Shown: positions 1 to 8,608 of the stretch, piece by piece
Layout: the number at the start of each line of letters is the position of its first letter
Position numbering within the stretch: the first letter of the stretch is position 1
From: Rubripirellula sp.
GTDB lineage: Bacteria; Planctomycetota; Planctomycetia; Pirellulales; Pirellulaceae
Length of the DNA: 45,709 nucleotides
Direction: 5' to 3'
NCBI GenBank assembly: GCA_029245125.1
Contig: JAQWPZ010000002.1
Location: 1-45,709 of the forward strand
Notes under the pieces: model-generated
Databases searched by the model: none
Seen by the model: the letters and a program-made list of their open reading frames with translations, nothing else
What the model was told of the DNA's origin: nothing
Translations under genes and position numbers: made by a program

Positions 1-6
1 AAAAAA

Positions 7-435
7 GGCTGACAGTGGGCTTGTAAGCCGGGTTCTGTGCCGACCTCGCGTGAGCGACATCGACGACGACCATCTATCTGTGCACGACGATTGCTCGCCG
101 CCTCAATTGCGACCTACCCGAGTGTTTCTGCCGTACGGACCGCTTGGCGGGTACGACGATGTCGCACCACTTCACTCTGTTTGGTCTAGCTCCGGATGGG
201 GTTTACCAAGCCGGCCGAGTCACCTCGGTCGCTGGTGTGCTCTTACCACACCGTTTCACCCTTACCACGCACCGCTCGACCAAGATCGAGCAGGCCGTTC
301 GGCGGTTTACTCTCTGTTGCACTTTCCCTAACCTCGCGGCCGGTCGACGTTATCGACCATCCTGTCCTGCGGAGCCCGGACTTTCCTCCAGCCTTCCCAA
401 AGGAATGCCAGCGGCCATCCCGCCCACTGCCAGCC
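7..435 (-). ncRNA. rnpB: RNase P RNA, bacterial class A
   Basis: This is the catalytic RNA of ribonuclease P, which removes the 5' leader from tRNA precursors. Reading the minus strand, the 5' part carries GGAGGAAAGTCCGGGCTCC (P4 5' strand). The middle carries AGGGTGAAACGGTG followed by GGTAAGAGCACACC, and the 3' part carries ACAGAACCCGGCTTAC (P4 3' strand). The two ends form an uninterrupted P1 helix of 14 pairs (positions 422-435 with 7-20), which fixes the boundaries. A run of six T follows the 3' end on the minus strand (window positions 1-6), consistent with intrinsic termination. A weak candidate promoter (TTGCCC, 17 bp, CATCCT) lies just upstream. ORFs crossing this stretch are spurious. 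Confidence 0.97.
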
Positions 436-470
436 AAGCCGTCAGGATGATCGAGACAGCGAATCTGGGC

Positions 471-533
471 AAGGTTCCTGCCAAAACAAACCGGGTTCCT
501 GCCAAAACAAACCGGGTTCCTCTAAAAACAGAC
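471..533. repeat. 21-bp tandem repeat upstream of rnpB
   Basis: There are two nearly identical copies of a 21-bp unit (gggttcctgccaaaacaaacc) at about 472-492 and 493-513. A degenerate third copy follows at 514-533. The array sits between the rnpB 5' end and the divergent gene at 622, just upstream of where the rnpB promoter should be. It may be a duplicated regulatory site or simple slippage; the sequence does not decide. Confidence 0.85.
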
Positions 534-621
534 TGGCTGATCCCTCGTGAATCCTCGATGAATCTGGATAATGGGGACATACTGCGGCGGCGCGAGCCGT
601 CGCCACGATTAAAAAACTTTT

Positions 622-1881
622 TTGGAAAACGGATCGTTGACCGACGCGGACACCGGCGACCAGCGCGAACGACCCGACGCCCCACCAGCGGAACCGCCCG
701 CTGGCAATGAAGCCCTCCAAAAACGGGTTGCCTTGCTGGGACGATTTGGCGGCATGAACCAGCGTGAAGCAGCCAATGTGTTGCGATCGTATGGCGCGGT
801 AATCGTCGATGCCGACGCCCCCGCGGTCGACTGGGTCGTCGTTGGGGCAGACGAATCTCCACTGGCTGAAGCCGATCTACTCGGCCCTGTCATCTTGAAC
901 GCCGCGGCGACCGGTTCGCTGGAAATTGTCCCTGAAACCGAACTCTGGCAGCGGTTGGGATTGCTAGATGTCGAACAAGCGGTGCACCGGTACCACACTC
1001 CCGCGATGCTTGCACATCTGCTGGGGGTCTCTGTTCGTGTCATTCGCCGCTGGCATCGTCGCGGGCTGATCACCCCGGTTCAAACACTTCACAAATTGCC
1101 GTACTTCGATTTCCAAGAAGTCGCAACGGCGAGACGGTTGGCTCAGTGGGTTGTTTCGGGTGCCAGTCCCGAGGCGATCGAGCAGCGACTCGTCGAATTG
1201 GTGGAAGTACTGCCAGAAATGGTTCGTCCACTGGACCAGTTGTCCATTCTTATCGAAGGCAAGCAAGTCTTGTTGCGTGATGGGGAAGGACTGGTCGAAC
1301 CGGGCGGACAATTACGATTTGACTTCGATGCACTGGAAGCAACCAGTCGAGACGAAGGCCATTCGGATGAACCAACACCCGCAGTGCTCTCCATCGCTGG
1401 TGACGAATCGGGCGGGCCATGGAACCAAGAGGCGGAAAAAGACGAATTACTTGCCGCGGTTTACAAAGCGGAGGATGAAGAAAATTACGAAACCGCCGTC
1501 AGTTTTTGCCACGCCATCATTGCTCGCGATGGCCCGCGTGCTGACATCGATTTCCAACTAGCCGAACTTCTGTACCGCATGGACCACGTGATTGCCGCTC
1601 GGGAACGGTACTATGCGGCGATCGAACACGACCCAGAGTTTGTCGAAGCACGCGCCAGTCTGGGGAATGTGCTCGCCGAAACAGGACAACTCGAATTGGC
1701 GATCGCAGCCTATCGCGGAGCTATCTCTCTTTACGAAGACTACTCCGACGTTCACTACAACTTGGCCCGCACGCTTGACAAACTTGGGCGAGAGATCGAA
1801 GCAGAACACCACTGGGGAAAGTTCTTGGAACTCGCCCCCGACAGCCCTTGGGCCGACGAGGCCGAGCAGCGCCTGCGGTAA
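622..1881 (+). CDS. BRCT-like / MerR-like HTH / TPR protein
   Basis: This 419-residue protein appears to have three parts. Residues about 33-110 look like a BRCT-type fold (RVALLGRFGGMNQREAANVL, then a WVVVG strand). Residues about 124-180 resemble a MerR-family winged helix-turn-helix (TPAMLAHLLGVSVRVIRRWH followed by a Phe-rich wing). Residues about 295-419 are tetratricopeptide repeats (FQLAELLYRMDHVIAARERYY, ASLGNVLAETGQLELAIAAY, HYNLARTLDKLGREIEAEHH). A DNA-binding or scaffolding regulator is plausible, but the target is unknown. No signal peptide is seen, so it should be cytoplasmic. No ATG lies upstream of the conserved region; TTG at 622 is the longest start and TTG at 637 is an alternative. 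The gene runs divergently from rnpB. Past the stop codon the same frame repeats the C-terminal peptide (see findings). Confidence 0.85.
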   Translation: MENGSLTDADTGDQRERPDAPPAEPPAGNEALQKRVALLGRFGGMNQREAANVLRSYGAVIVDADAPAVDWVVVGADESPLAEADLLGPVILNAAATGSLEIVPETELWQRLGLLDVEQAVHRYHTPAMLAHLLGVSVRVIRRWHRRGLITPVQTLHKLPYFDFQEVATARRLAQWVVSGASPEAIEQRLVELVEVLPEMVRPLDQLSILIEGKQVLLRDGEGLVEPGGQLRFDFDALEATSRDEGHSDEPTPAVLSIAGDESGGPWNQEAEKDELLAAVYKAEDEENYETAVSFCHAIIARDGPRADIDFQLAELLYRMDHVIAARERYYAAIEHDPEFVEARASLGNVLAETGQLELAIAAYRGAISLYEDYSDVHYNLARTLDKLGREIEAEHHWGKFLELAPDSPWADEAEQRLR

Positions 1882-2037
1882 GCAAGAACTCGAAGTCCTC
1901 AGCCATCACTCGAAGCCGAACAACGCCTGCCGGAACAAGCGATCGACAGCCCGACGACGAAGAATCGCTCCGTCAACAATCGCCAATCCACCGGCCATCG
2001 TTGACTGCGTTCCAGTACTCCGCCAAGTACTCTGACC

Positions 2038-3405
2038 CTATAAGTACTCGCGGTTTTTCACCAAACCTGGCATCGGGACGCTGTAGCGGCCATTGGGACC
2101 GGCGGTCAGTGGAGGTGGTGAATCGAGAGTCAACTTGTCGATCCCGGGGCCAAACTCGTGATCGTGCGCCATGAATTTCTCCAGCGTGATCTCTTGCCCA
2201 GTATGTGCCGCCATCCGTCCCATTGAAGTGACGGCACTGGCCATCACGCCACGATCGGCTTCGTTGTAATGCTTGTCCTCCCGAATCGCCGCAATCAGAT
2301 CGTTCCACTCAAGCTGGTAAGGGTTACGTTCGGGCTGCGGATACGACCATTGCAACTGAGCTTTGTCCATGTTGTTGCCGGTATAGATCCGACACTTGGC
2401 GGGCGTGTGAGACGCCGATGAGATCACCCCCAAGCCCTTCGATCCATGGGCGTAACTTGCGAACTCGCGTTTGCAGCCTGGCATCGTCCGACCGTCGACC
2501 ATCAACTTTGCCCCATCGGCAAACGTGTACTCGATCGCGTAAGTATCGAAGTTTTGATCAACACTGTCGCCGCGGTAATGTCGACCACCGAGCCCGATCG
2601 CACTGACTGGCCAATCATTCTTCATCCAACACGATTCATCAATGTTGTGGATTAAGAAATCACTGACCGCACCCCCGCTGAGCCAAAGAAAGCCGTGAAA
2701 GTTTTTGATTTGATACTGAAGCTCATTCAACTTACCGTCGTTGGGTGGAGCAGCGGCTGACCCAGTAGGCCCAGCCATCCGATAAGCCCTCAGCAAGTTC
2801 ACGTCCCCGATTTCGCCACTTTGAATACGGTCGAACAATTCCTGCCGCGCTTCACAATGTCGGCACATCAAACCGACGGCGACCTTGAGATTCTTTTCTT
2901 TTGCCTTTTTGTTCAACTCCAACATTCTCACCGAAGTTGGCGCGTCGACCGTAACCGGTTTCTCCATAAAGACATTCAAGCCTTTTTCGATTGCATAGCT
3001 AAATTGCACCCAACGGAACGCCGGTGGTGTCGCCAAAATCACCACGTCGCCTGGCTTCAATAAGTCCATTACTTTCTGGTAAGCGTCAAAACCAATGAAC
3101 TTGTTCTCCTCGGGAACATCAACCTTGGATCCAACGTCTTTGTGCCCTGACAATGACGCATAAGTACTGTTGAGGTTTTTGGGAAAAACGTCGGCTAGCC
3201 CCACCAACGTCATGGGACCGTTGTCGACCGTCAACGCATTCAACGCAGCTCCAGTGCCCCGCCCACCACAGCCGATCAACACCACGCGAATGTTATTGTC
3301 CTCCGCCGCATGAACGGGCGGCGCTGCCGCGGAAACCAAGGTCGTTGCCGCAGCGACGCGACCGGTGTTTTGAAGAAACTCTCGACGATTCTTTTGATCA
3401 GACAT
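2038..3405 (-). CDS. Tat-exported Gfo/Idh/MocA family oxidoreductase
   Basis: This 455-residue protein is a predicted NAD(P)-dependent sugar or polyol dehydrogenase of the Gfo/Idh/MocA family. The N-terminus has a twin-arginine signal (NRREFLQ, R7-R8, hydrophobic stretch to residue 30, cleavage after VHA), so it should act outside the cytoplasmic membrane, as is common in planctomycetes. A Rossmann fold follows (VVLIGCGGRG, residues 41-50). The family EKP motif is at 148-150, where the lysine contacts cofactor and substrate. The C-terminal domain is of the family's alpha/beta type. The start ATG has no obvious Shine-Dalgarno. The FGE-fold gene is 147 bp upstream on the same strand, so co-transcription is possible. 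The substrate cannot be read from the sequence. Confidence 0.93.
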   Translation of the reverse strand: MSDQKNRREFLQNTGRVAAATTLVSAAAPPVHAAEDNNIRVVLIGCGGRGTGAALNALTVDNGPMTLVGLADVFPKNLNSTYASLSGHKDVGSKVDVPEENKFIGFDAYQKVMDLLKPGDVVILATPPAFRWVQFSYAIEKGLNVFMEKPVTVDAPTSVRMLELNKKAKEKNLKVAVGLMCRHCEARQELFDRIQSGEIGDVNLLRAYRMAGPTGSAAAPPNDGKLNELQYQIKNFHGFLWLSGGAVSDFLIHNIDESCWMKNDWPVSAIGLGGRHYRGDSVDQNFDTYAIEYTFADGAKLMVDGRTMPGCKREFASYAHGSKGLGVISSASHTPAKCRIYTGNNMDKAQLQWSYPQPERNPYQLEWNDLIAAIREDKHYNEADRGVMASAVTSMGRMAAHTGQEITLEKFMAHDHEFGPGIDKLTLDSPPPLTAGPNGRYSVPMPGLVKNREYL

Positions 3406-3552
3406 GGCAGGGCGTCATTGCTCGTGGTTGAGTGGCAGGAATCAGTTGCCCTTCCATGGATGGTAAAAGCCAAACGTCAACGGAACCTCGCAGGGAAGAT
3501 TCCATTGAGTGGCGTTCGTTACGGCTGACATCCTGACAACCGATCACGATCA

Positions 3553-4629
3553 TTACTCTTCATCGATTTGCTCGGGCGCTGTTTTTGCCCACTTGCTGGC
3601 TTTTTCATCTTCGGTAGGTTCAACCAGCGGTCGGACAATACGAAACCCAACCCCGAGCGCATCTGTATGGTACCAGATGCTCCGTGGGATCTGTGGATCT
3701 TGCTCTTTCCAATCTTCGTTAGAACCAACGCGAGCAGCACTACGCAACTGATCGGGATCGTCTCCCCATCCACCTCCGCGAACCACTCGTGGGTACAACG
3801 TTTCAGGGATCTTTAGTGGGTTGATCTGCTTGGCATCGCTGGCGTCATATTGATCGACATACTGATCGAGCACCCACTCGGAAACATTTCCGTGCATGTC
3901 GTACAGTCCCCAAGGATTGGGTTCTTTCTCACCCACTTCATGGTAGGTGTCGTCGCTATTGTCAAAGAACCACGCATGATCTTCGAGCAGATCAGGATCA
4001 TCACCAAAAGAATAAGCGGTGGTCGTGCCGGCCCGGCACGCATACTCCCACTCCGCTTCCGTTGGCAAGCGATAATAGCGGCCCGTTTTAGCCGACAACC
4101 ATTCGCAAAATGTCCGAGCCGCATGCTGGGTCATGCAAATCGCTGGATACCTTCCTTTGCCCATCCCAAAGCTCATGTCAGTGTATTCTTCAGTTGGCTT
4201 TGAAACTCCATCAACCAACAAATCACGAGCATTCGGCTTCAACGAAAACATCTTCCGCCGCAACTGATCCATTTGTTCACGGTACGCATCATATTGATCC
4301 CACGTCACCTCGAACTTACCCATCCAGAAAGGTGAGATTTCAACTTCTCGCTGCGGCCCCTCATCTTCCTTCCGATCGTCTTCGTCGGCGGGGCTTCCCA
4401 TCAAAAACTTCCCCCCGGAGATCGGGACCATCTCGAGCCTTTCCTCCGTATGCTCAATCGGCTCGGCGTACGGCTTCATCGCCGCTTCGCGGTCGGCAAG
4501 AGCTTCGGGAACCGACAAGACCAGCGCCGGGTCTCTCTTCAACGTCTTCTCCGCCTCTTCAGCTGATCCACTGAGCATGGCAACACAAATCGCCGGGGCC
4601 ACCAGGAAGGCTAGCTTCCATTGTTTCAT
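3553..4629 (-). CDS. exported FGE-sulfatase-fold protein (SUMF1 family)
   Basis: This 358-residue protein has an N-terminal signal peptide (residues 1-23). A formylglycine-generating-enzyme fold follows: VPISGGKFLMGSP at 68-80, MGKFEVTWDQYDAY at 103-116, RLPTEAEWEYACRAGT at 187-202, GLYDMHGNVSEWV at 241-253, RVVRGGGW at 281-288, GVGFRIVRP at 326-334. True FGEs oxidise a sulfatase cysteine using two conserved cysteines in the segment after RGGSW. Here that segment reads GGGWGDDPDQLRSAAR with no cysteine, so sulfatase activation is unlikely and a binding or other enzymatic role is more plausible. No sulfatase gene is in the window. The ATG is preceded by a weak GAGA. A 424-bp gap separates it from the DUF1501 gene upstream. 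Confidence 0.92.
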   Translation of the reverse strand: MKQWKLAFLVAPAICVAMLSGSAEEAEKTLKRDPALVLSVPEALADREAAMKPYAEPIEHTEERLEMVPISGGKFLMGSPADEDDRKEDEGPQREVEISPFWMGKFEVTWDQYDAYREQMDQLRRKMFSLKPNARDLLVDGVSKPTEEYTDMSFGMGKGRYPAICMTQHAARTFCEWLSAKTGRYYRLPTEAEWEYACRAGTTTAYSFGDDPDLLEDHAWFFDNSDDTYHEVGEKEPNPWGLYDMHGNVSEWVLDQYVDQYDASDAKQINPLKIPETLYPRVVRGGGWGDDPDQLRSAARVGSNEDWKEQDPQIPRSIWYHTDALGVGFRIVRPLVEPTEDEKASKWAKTAPEQIDEE

Positions 4630-5053
4630 CGTTGTCTCTTTTCACTAGGCGGGAAACCGGCATTGAAATCAGCCAGGTCTGTCGTGAGGGAAGGTTCGTC
4701 GCTGCGAAGCCCCACCAAAACGGGCGTCCATCGCTATCCCAAGTGTAACCCACCAACCCGCTGAAAGGTCAATTCACAAAAGATAGAAACCGCGATGCCC
4801 AAAAAGCACAGCCGAGAGAGCACCGTGTCCAAAGTGCAGCATCTAGAGAACACATGACCTAGAACACAAGCTGCCCACCCGCTGATCGCTAGAAACTCCT
4901 CATCGCACTCCCTGATCCTACAGTGCGAATCGCATTCAATGAGTAAGCGAGAACGACGGCGTCTGGCGTGCTGCTCAGCTTTCGCCGGTCACACGGGATC
5001 TCGCGGAGCAGAATCTCGCTTGGCGAGCTCCAAATCGCGTTGACCGCGATACT
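4630..5053. other. 424-bp intergenic region, no gene seen
   Basis: This stretch lies between the stop of the DUF1501 gene (5054) and the start of the FGE-fold gene (4629), both on the minus strand. It should hold the promoter of the FGE-fold gene, but I could not pick a convincing -10/-35 pair. I see no tRNA and no credible ORF. Short phrases recur loosely around 4800-4870 (gcacagc, gagagcacc, gagaacac) but form no clean array. Confidence 0.6.
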
Positions 5054-6346
5054 CTAGGCCAACAATGCTTTGATGGGATCGCCATCGCCACCGATCTTAA
5101 AGGGGCGGCCGTTGGGCGCGTATCGCTCCTCTTCAGTCGGCAATCCGGCTGCCGTGGCAATGGTTTTATTGAAATCAGAAACGGACACCGGGTCATCGGC
5201 TACCGAGGCTCCCTGTTTGTCAGACGCGCCGTAAACCTGTCCGGTTTTAATCCCAGCTCCCATCAACAGACTGCTGAAGACGCCGGGATGATGATCACGG
5301 CCGGCGTTCGCGTTTATCTTTGGCTTGCGACCGAATTCGGTCGTCAGCACGACCAACGTTTCATCTAGCAAACCTTTGCTGTTCAAGTCACGCAGCAAAT
5401 TCCCGACCGCTGTGTCGAGGTGTTGGGCGCGATCATTGAGAGAAGAGTACAAATCTTGGTGCATGTCCCAACCACCGTAACTGACTTCTACAAACCTCGC
5501 CCCACTCTGTACCAACCGGCGTGCCAGTAAGCATCCTTGTCCGAGTGCATTGCTACCGTAAGCGTCCTTCACTGCCTGTGGCTCAGATTTGATGTCGAAC
5601 ACTTTTAGGTGCTCGCTTCCCATCAAACGCCGCGCCTCGGAATACAACTGGTTGTACGCATTCACGCGACCGCTTTCACGCCGCGACTGAAATGACTCAT
5701 CGAACCTTGACGCCAAGGTCAACCGACGATCGAACAACTCGGAGGGCAAATACTTCGGAAGCTTTGTGTTCTGCAAGCCGGCACTCGCGTTGGCGATCGG
5801 GACCGGCGACAGAGACGGCTCCAAGAAGCCCGCACCGGGATGTCGATTCCCGCCTCCGATGACGTAGTTACCCGGCAAGGCTGAATTCAATCGCCCCGCC
5901 TCTGAGACCATCCAAGCGCCCATCCCGGGGTGCTGAATACTATTCAGCTGCTTGTACGAGGTGCGCATCAAGTACTGACCCTTATCGTGCGCCCCTGTTT
6001 CGGTCGTAAGCGAACGCACGACCGCCATCGCGCCAGCCAAGTAAGAAAGCTTGGGAAACCGATCCCCAAACTGGATTCCCGGAACACGGGTTTGAATCGG
6101 TTTCGTTTCGCCTGCTTCCTCCACACCCACCTTCGGATCAAAGGTATCCAAGTGAGTCATCGCACCTTCCATGAATAGATAGATGACATGCTTGGCCTTG
6201 CCTTTGGGCGTGACTGCCCCATCCACCGACTGGTCAAACAGACCTCCGCTGGCGAGCGAACCGGCAAAAGACACTCCCAAAGTTTGCTTCGCCATGGTCT
6301 TCAAAAAGACACGACGTTCGTCAACACTGATTTCAGGTGATGGCAT
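5054..6346 (-). CDS. DUF1501 protein (module A)
   Basis: This 430-residue member of the DUF1501 family belongs to the alkaline-phosphatase/sulfatase-like superfamily and is expanded in planctomycetes; the function is unproven. Visible features are a Tat-like N-terminus (DERRVFLKTMAKQTLG), an early strand with MEGAMTHLDTFDPK, a central LARRLVQSGARFVEVSYGGWDMH and the late VVLTTEFGRKPK and GRDHHPGVFSSLLMGAG motifs. The latter resemble metal-binding motifs of the superfamily. ATG 6346 follows GGAG at a 9-nt spacing and is preferred over an adjacent TTG. It lies 46 bp downstream of the DUF1549/DUF1553 gene on the same strand, so the two are probably one operon. The typical partner is believed to work together with the DUF1549 protein in the periplasm, but this is inference. 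Confidence 0.94.
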   Translation of the reverse strand: MPSPEISVDERRVFLKTMAKQTLGVSFAGSLASGGLFDQSVDGAVTPKGKAKHVIYLFMEGAMTHLDTFDPKVGVEEAGETKPIQTRVPGIQFGDRFPKLSYLAGAMAVVRSLTTETGAHDKGQYLMRTSYKQLNSIQHPGMGAWMVSEAGRLNSALPGNYVIGGGNRHPGAGFLEPSLSPVPIANASAGLQNTKLPKYLPSELFDRRLTLASRFDESFQSRRESGRVNAYNQLYSEARRLMGSEHLKVFDIKSEPQAVKDAYGSNALGQGCLLARRLVQSGARFVEVSYGGWDMHQDLYSSLNDRAQHLDTAVGNLLRDLNSKGLLDETLVVLTTEFGRKPKINANAGRDHHPGVFSSLLMGAGIKTGQVYGASDKQGASVADDPVSVSDFNKTIATAAGLPTEEERYAPNGRPFKIGGDGDPIKALLA

Positions 6347-6392
6347 CAAGATCTTCTCCTAGGAACGCTTGCTGTTTGCTCGAGAAAACTCG

Positions 6393-8348
6393 TTACTGAA
6401 TGAATAAAAACTCACGAGTATTAAGCAACCCCCAAATGATGTTTCCGTATCCGACCGCATCATTTCGAATCCGCGATAACTCTCCAGCAGCCGTGCGGCG
6501 ATCTCGCGAATTCGGCTCGCGACTGAGAACACTCAGGAAAATCGCATCCATACGGTCTTTTGTCTCTTTAATCTCAACCACGTTATCGACAATCGCTGAT
6601 CCACCCTCGAGCATCACGTGGGTGATTGGGCCATTGAACATCGCCATAATTTGCGGGACTGTGGCATCTTGTTGCGAGCCATTAATCGATTGTCGATCGC
6701 CCTGGCCAAACTCTCGCAAAAAGTGCCCGGCTGGCAATGGTGTCGGCAACTCGCTCGCCCGGCACAAAACATTGCCTTGATAAGCGTGTTCATTCAACGA
6801 ACGTTTGTAACGACTTAAGAAATAGGTTTCGCGGAAGTTCTCCGATTGCTTTTTCACCGACGCATAGTTTGCGTTCCCGAAATTCAGATTCATGACTGGT
6901 GCCATATCGGCCGCGGTTGGTCGCTTGAAAGGCCATGGATTCCGGACGGCCAAAGTCAAGATCGAATCCCAAACCTGCTCTGCTGTCATGCGTCGCAGTG
7001 TTGGACCGGGAAAGAAATACTGATCACCGCTGGTGATTTCAAAGTCACTCGATTCACGCTGATAAGTACGACTGTACAGAATGGTGCGAATCAGTTCCTT
7101 CATATCAAAGTCATTACGAATCAACTGTTCGCTCAGAAAATCCATCGCCCGTTCATTGGTACATGGATGCTCATCGCGAAAATCATCGATAGGCTCAACG
7201 AGGCCAACACCAAGAAATCGCTTCCACAAGCGATTCACTAACGTCTTGCTGAATTGCGGATTTTCGGGGCTGGTCAGCCAAGCGGCGAATTGCTCCCGCG
7301 GTGTACCATCTTTCGCGCTGGTGGGAATTTCTCCCCACAGCACAGCGGGCTTGATCACCTGCTTGGGCTTCGCATCGGCGTAGGCATAGTCATGGGGCAA
7401 TCGCAACGCCGCCTTGACCTCCGAAACGCTGTAGGTGTTCGCTCTCACGAGACGTTGAAACTCGCCGGGAACACGTCCCTTTTCGTGTTTCTTGCGAGCC
7501 TCATTGATCAACAGGTTTGCTGGATTCGTCTTTTGGAATCCTGGTGAACCACGTTGAATTCTTGTCCGCGTCCCCGCTGTAAAAGCAGCCAACTCATAAA
7601 ATTGGTACTGACTCCACTGATCGAATGGATGATCGTGACACTGTGCACATCCAATCTGTGTTCCCAAAAAAATCCGAACCGTATTATCGATGTAGGGCAG
7701 GGGCATGCCATCGTCACGCAACTGAAACCCGACCGCAGGATTCTCCCACACCTTGCCGTCGGCCGTCAGCATTTCATAGACCCACCGATCGTATCGTTTG
7801 TTTTCACGGATCACATCCTTGACGTATCCGAGATAGGGATCTGCGACGATGTTATTTTGCGGACGCTCGACCAACCTCAGTGTGTCCGCCCAAAAGTTGT
7901 ACATATTGCTCACGTAGTCAGGACTACTCAGCAACCGGTCGATCAAATCCTCTCGGCGTGTTTCGCTGCGAGAATCGAGAAACGCTTTCGCTTCGGCAAG
8001 TGTGGGGATTCGGCCGGCTACATCTAAATAGATGCGGCGTAAGAAAACCTCATCGCTGGACAACTCGTTTGCTTCTTGATTCTGCTTCGATAGTTCCGAC
8101 TCGATGTAGTAATCAAGTTGTCCCGCTGCCGACTGGACCTTGCTTCGCGTATTCGGATTCACCGCGACGACGTTCATCCGCGGAGTTGGCTTGGTCCGTA
8201 CACTCGCGGGCAGATTGATCTTTGGCTTCTTGGGGCTCGGTGCAGGCTTATTTTTTCGCTGTGCCTCTACCGAGGCGGCACAGCAGAACAATCCGATAAA
8301 AGCCATGGCCGCTGAGCGGCTGGCTATTCCGATTCGCCGTCGATTCAT
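6393..8348 (-). CDS. DUF1549/DUF1553 protein (module A, no PSCyt1)
   Basis: This 651-residue exported protein has a signal peptide (MNRRRIGIAS to about residue 29). A basic, proline-rich linker (31-60) follows, then a DUF1549 domain (from YIESELSKQN at 81; LRRIYLDVAGRIPT, NFWADTLRLVERP) and a DUF1553 domain (WLTSPENPQFSKTLVNRLWKRFLG onward, YSRTYQRES). It contains one heme-c-like CxxCH (C234-AQ-C237-H238) inside DUF1549. Unlike its counterpart at 19266, it lacks the N-terminal planctomycete cytochrome domain. ATG 8348 was chosen because it starts at the signal peptide; an in-frame ATG at 8441 would add 31 residues of no clear value. It is the first gene of a probable two-gene operon with DUF1501. 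The biochemical role of the family is unknown; a redox or polysaccharide-related surface function is often suggested. Confidence 0.93.
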   Translation of the reverse strand: MNRRRIGIASRSAAMAFIGLFCCAASVEAQRKNKPAPSPKKPKINLPASVRTKPTPRMNVVAVNPNTRSKVQSAAGQLDYYIESELSKQNQEANELSSDEVFLRRIYLDVAGRIPTLAEAKAFLDSRSETRREDLIDRLLSSPDYVSNMYNFWADTLRLVERPQNNIVADPYLGYVKDVIRENKRYDRWVYEMLTADGKVWENPAVGFQLRDDGMPLPYIDNTVRIFLGTQIGCAQCHDHPFDQWSQYQFYELAAFTAGTRTRIQRGSPGFQKTNPANLLINEARKKHEKGRVPGEFQRLVRANTYSVSEVKAALRLPHDYAYADAKPKQVIKPAVLWGEIPTSAKDGTPREQFAAWLTSPENPQFSKTLVNRLWKRFLGVGLVEPIDDFRDEHPCTNERAMDFLSEQLIRNDFDMKELIRTILYSRTYQRESSDFEITSGDQYFFPGPTLRRMTAEQVWDSILTLAVRNPWPFKRPTAADMAPVMNLNFGNANYASVKKQSENFRETYFLSRYKRSLNEHAYQGNVLCRASELPTPLPAGHFLREFGQGDRQSINGSQQDATVPQIMAMFNGPITHVMLEGGSAIVDNVVEIKETKDRMDAIFLSVLSREPNSRDRRTAAGELSRIRNDAVGYGNIIWGLLNTREFLFIQ

Positions 8349-8608
8349 GGTTGTCGTTGGGGGCAAGATGGATAAGACAGAAGCAAGAAAAGGTGTCGAA
8401 AGACTGGCCCCAAACGCTTCAACGACGAAGCTTGATGCCATTCTCAGGAACTCTCAGCGGTTGATTGTTGCCGATTTCCGACCTCTCTATGTTAATCGAA
8501 GCCAAAAAAACGTTTACTTCCGCTGATCGATAGCCCGCGATAGTAGAACGCCGACGCTCCAGTGGTGTACCCTGTGAAACCCTGCTGAACCTCGGAGAAC
8601 CATCAACC

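Noticed and set aside
144..710. A 188-codon ORF overlapping rnpB
   Set aside because: The stretch is the RNase P RNA on the opposite strand, and the protein has no domain.
8349..8441. Upstream ATG for the DUF1549/DUF1553 gene
   Set aside because: It would place 31 residues before a clear signal peptide; the downstream ATG is preferred.
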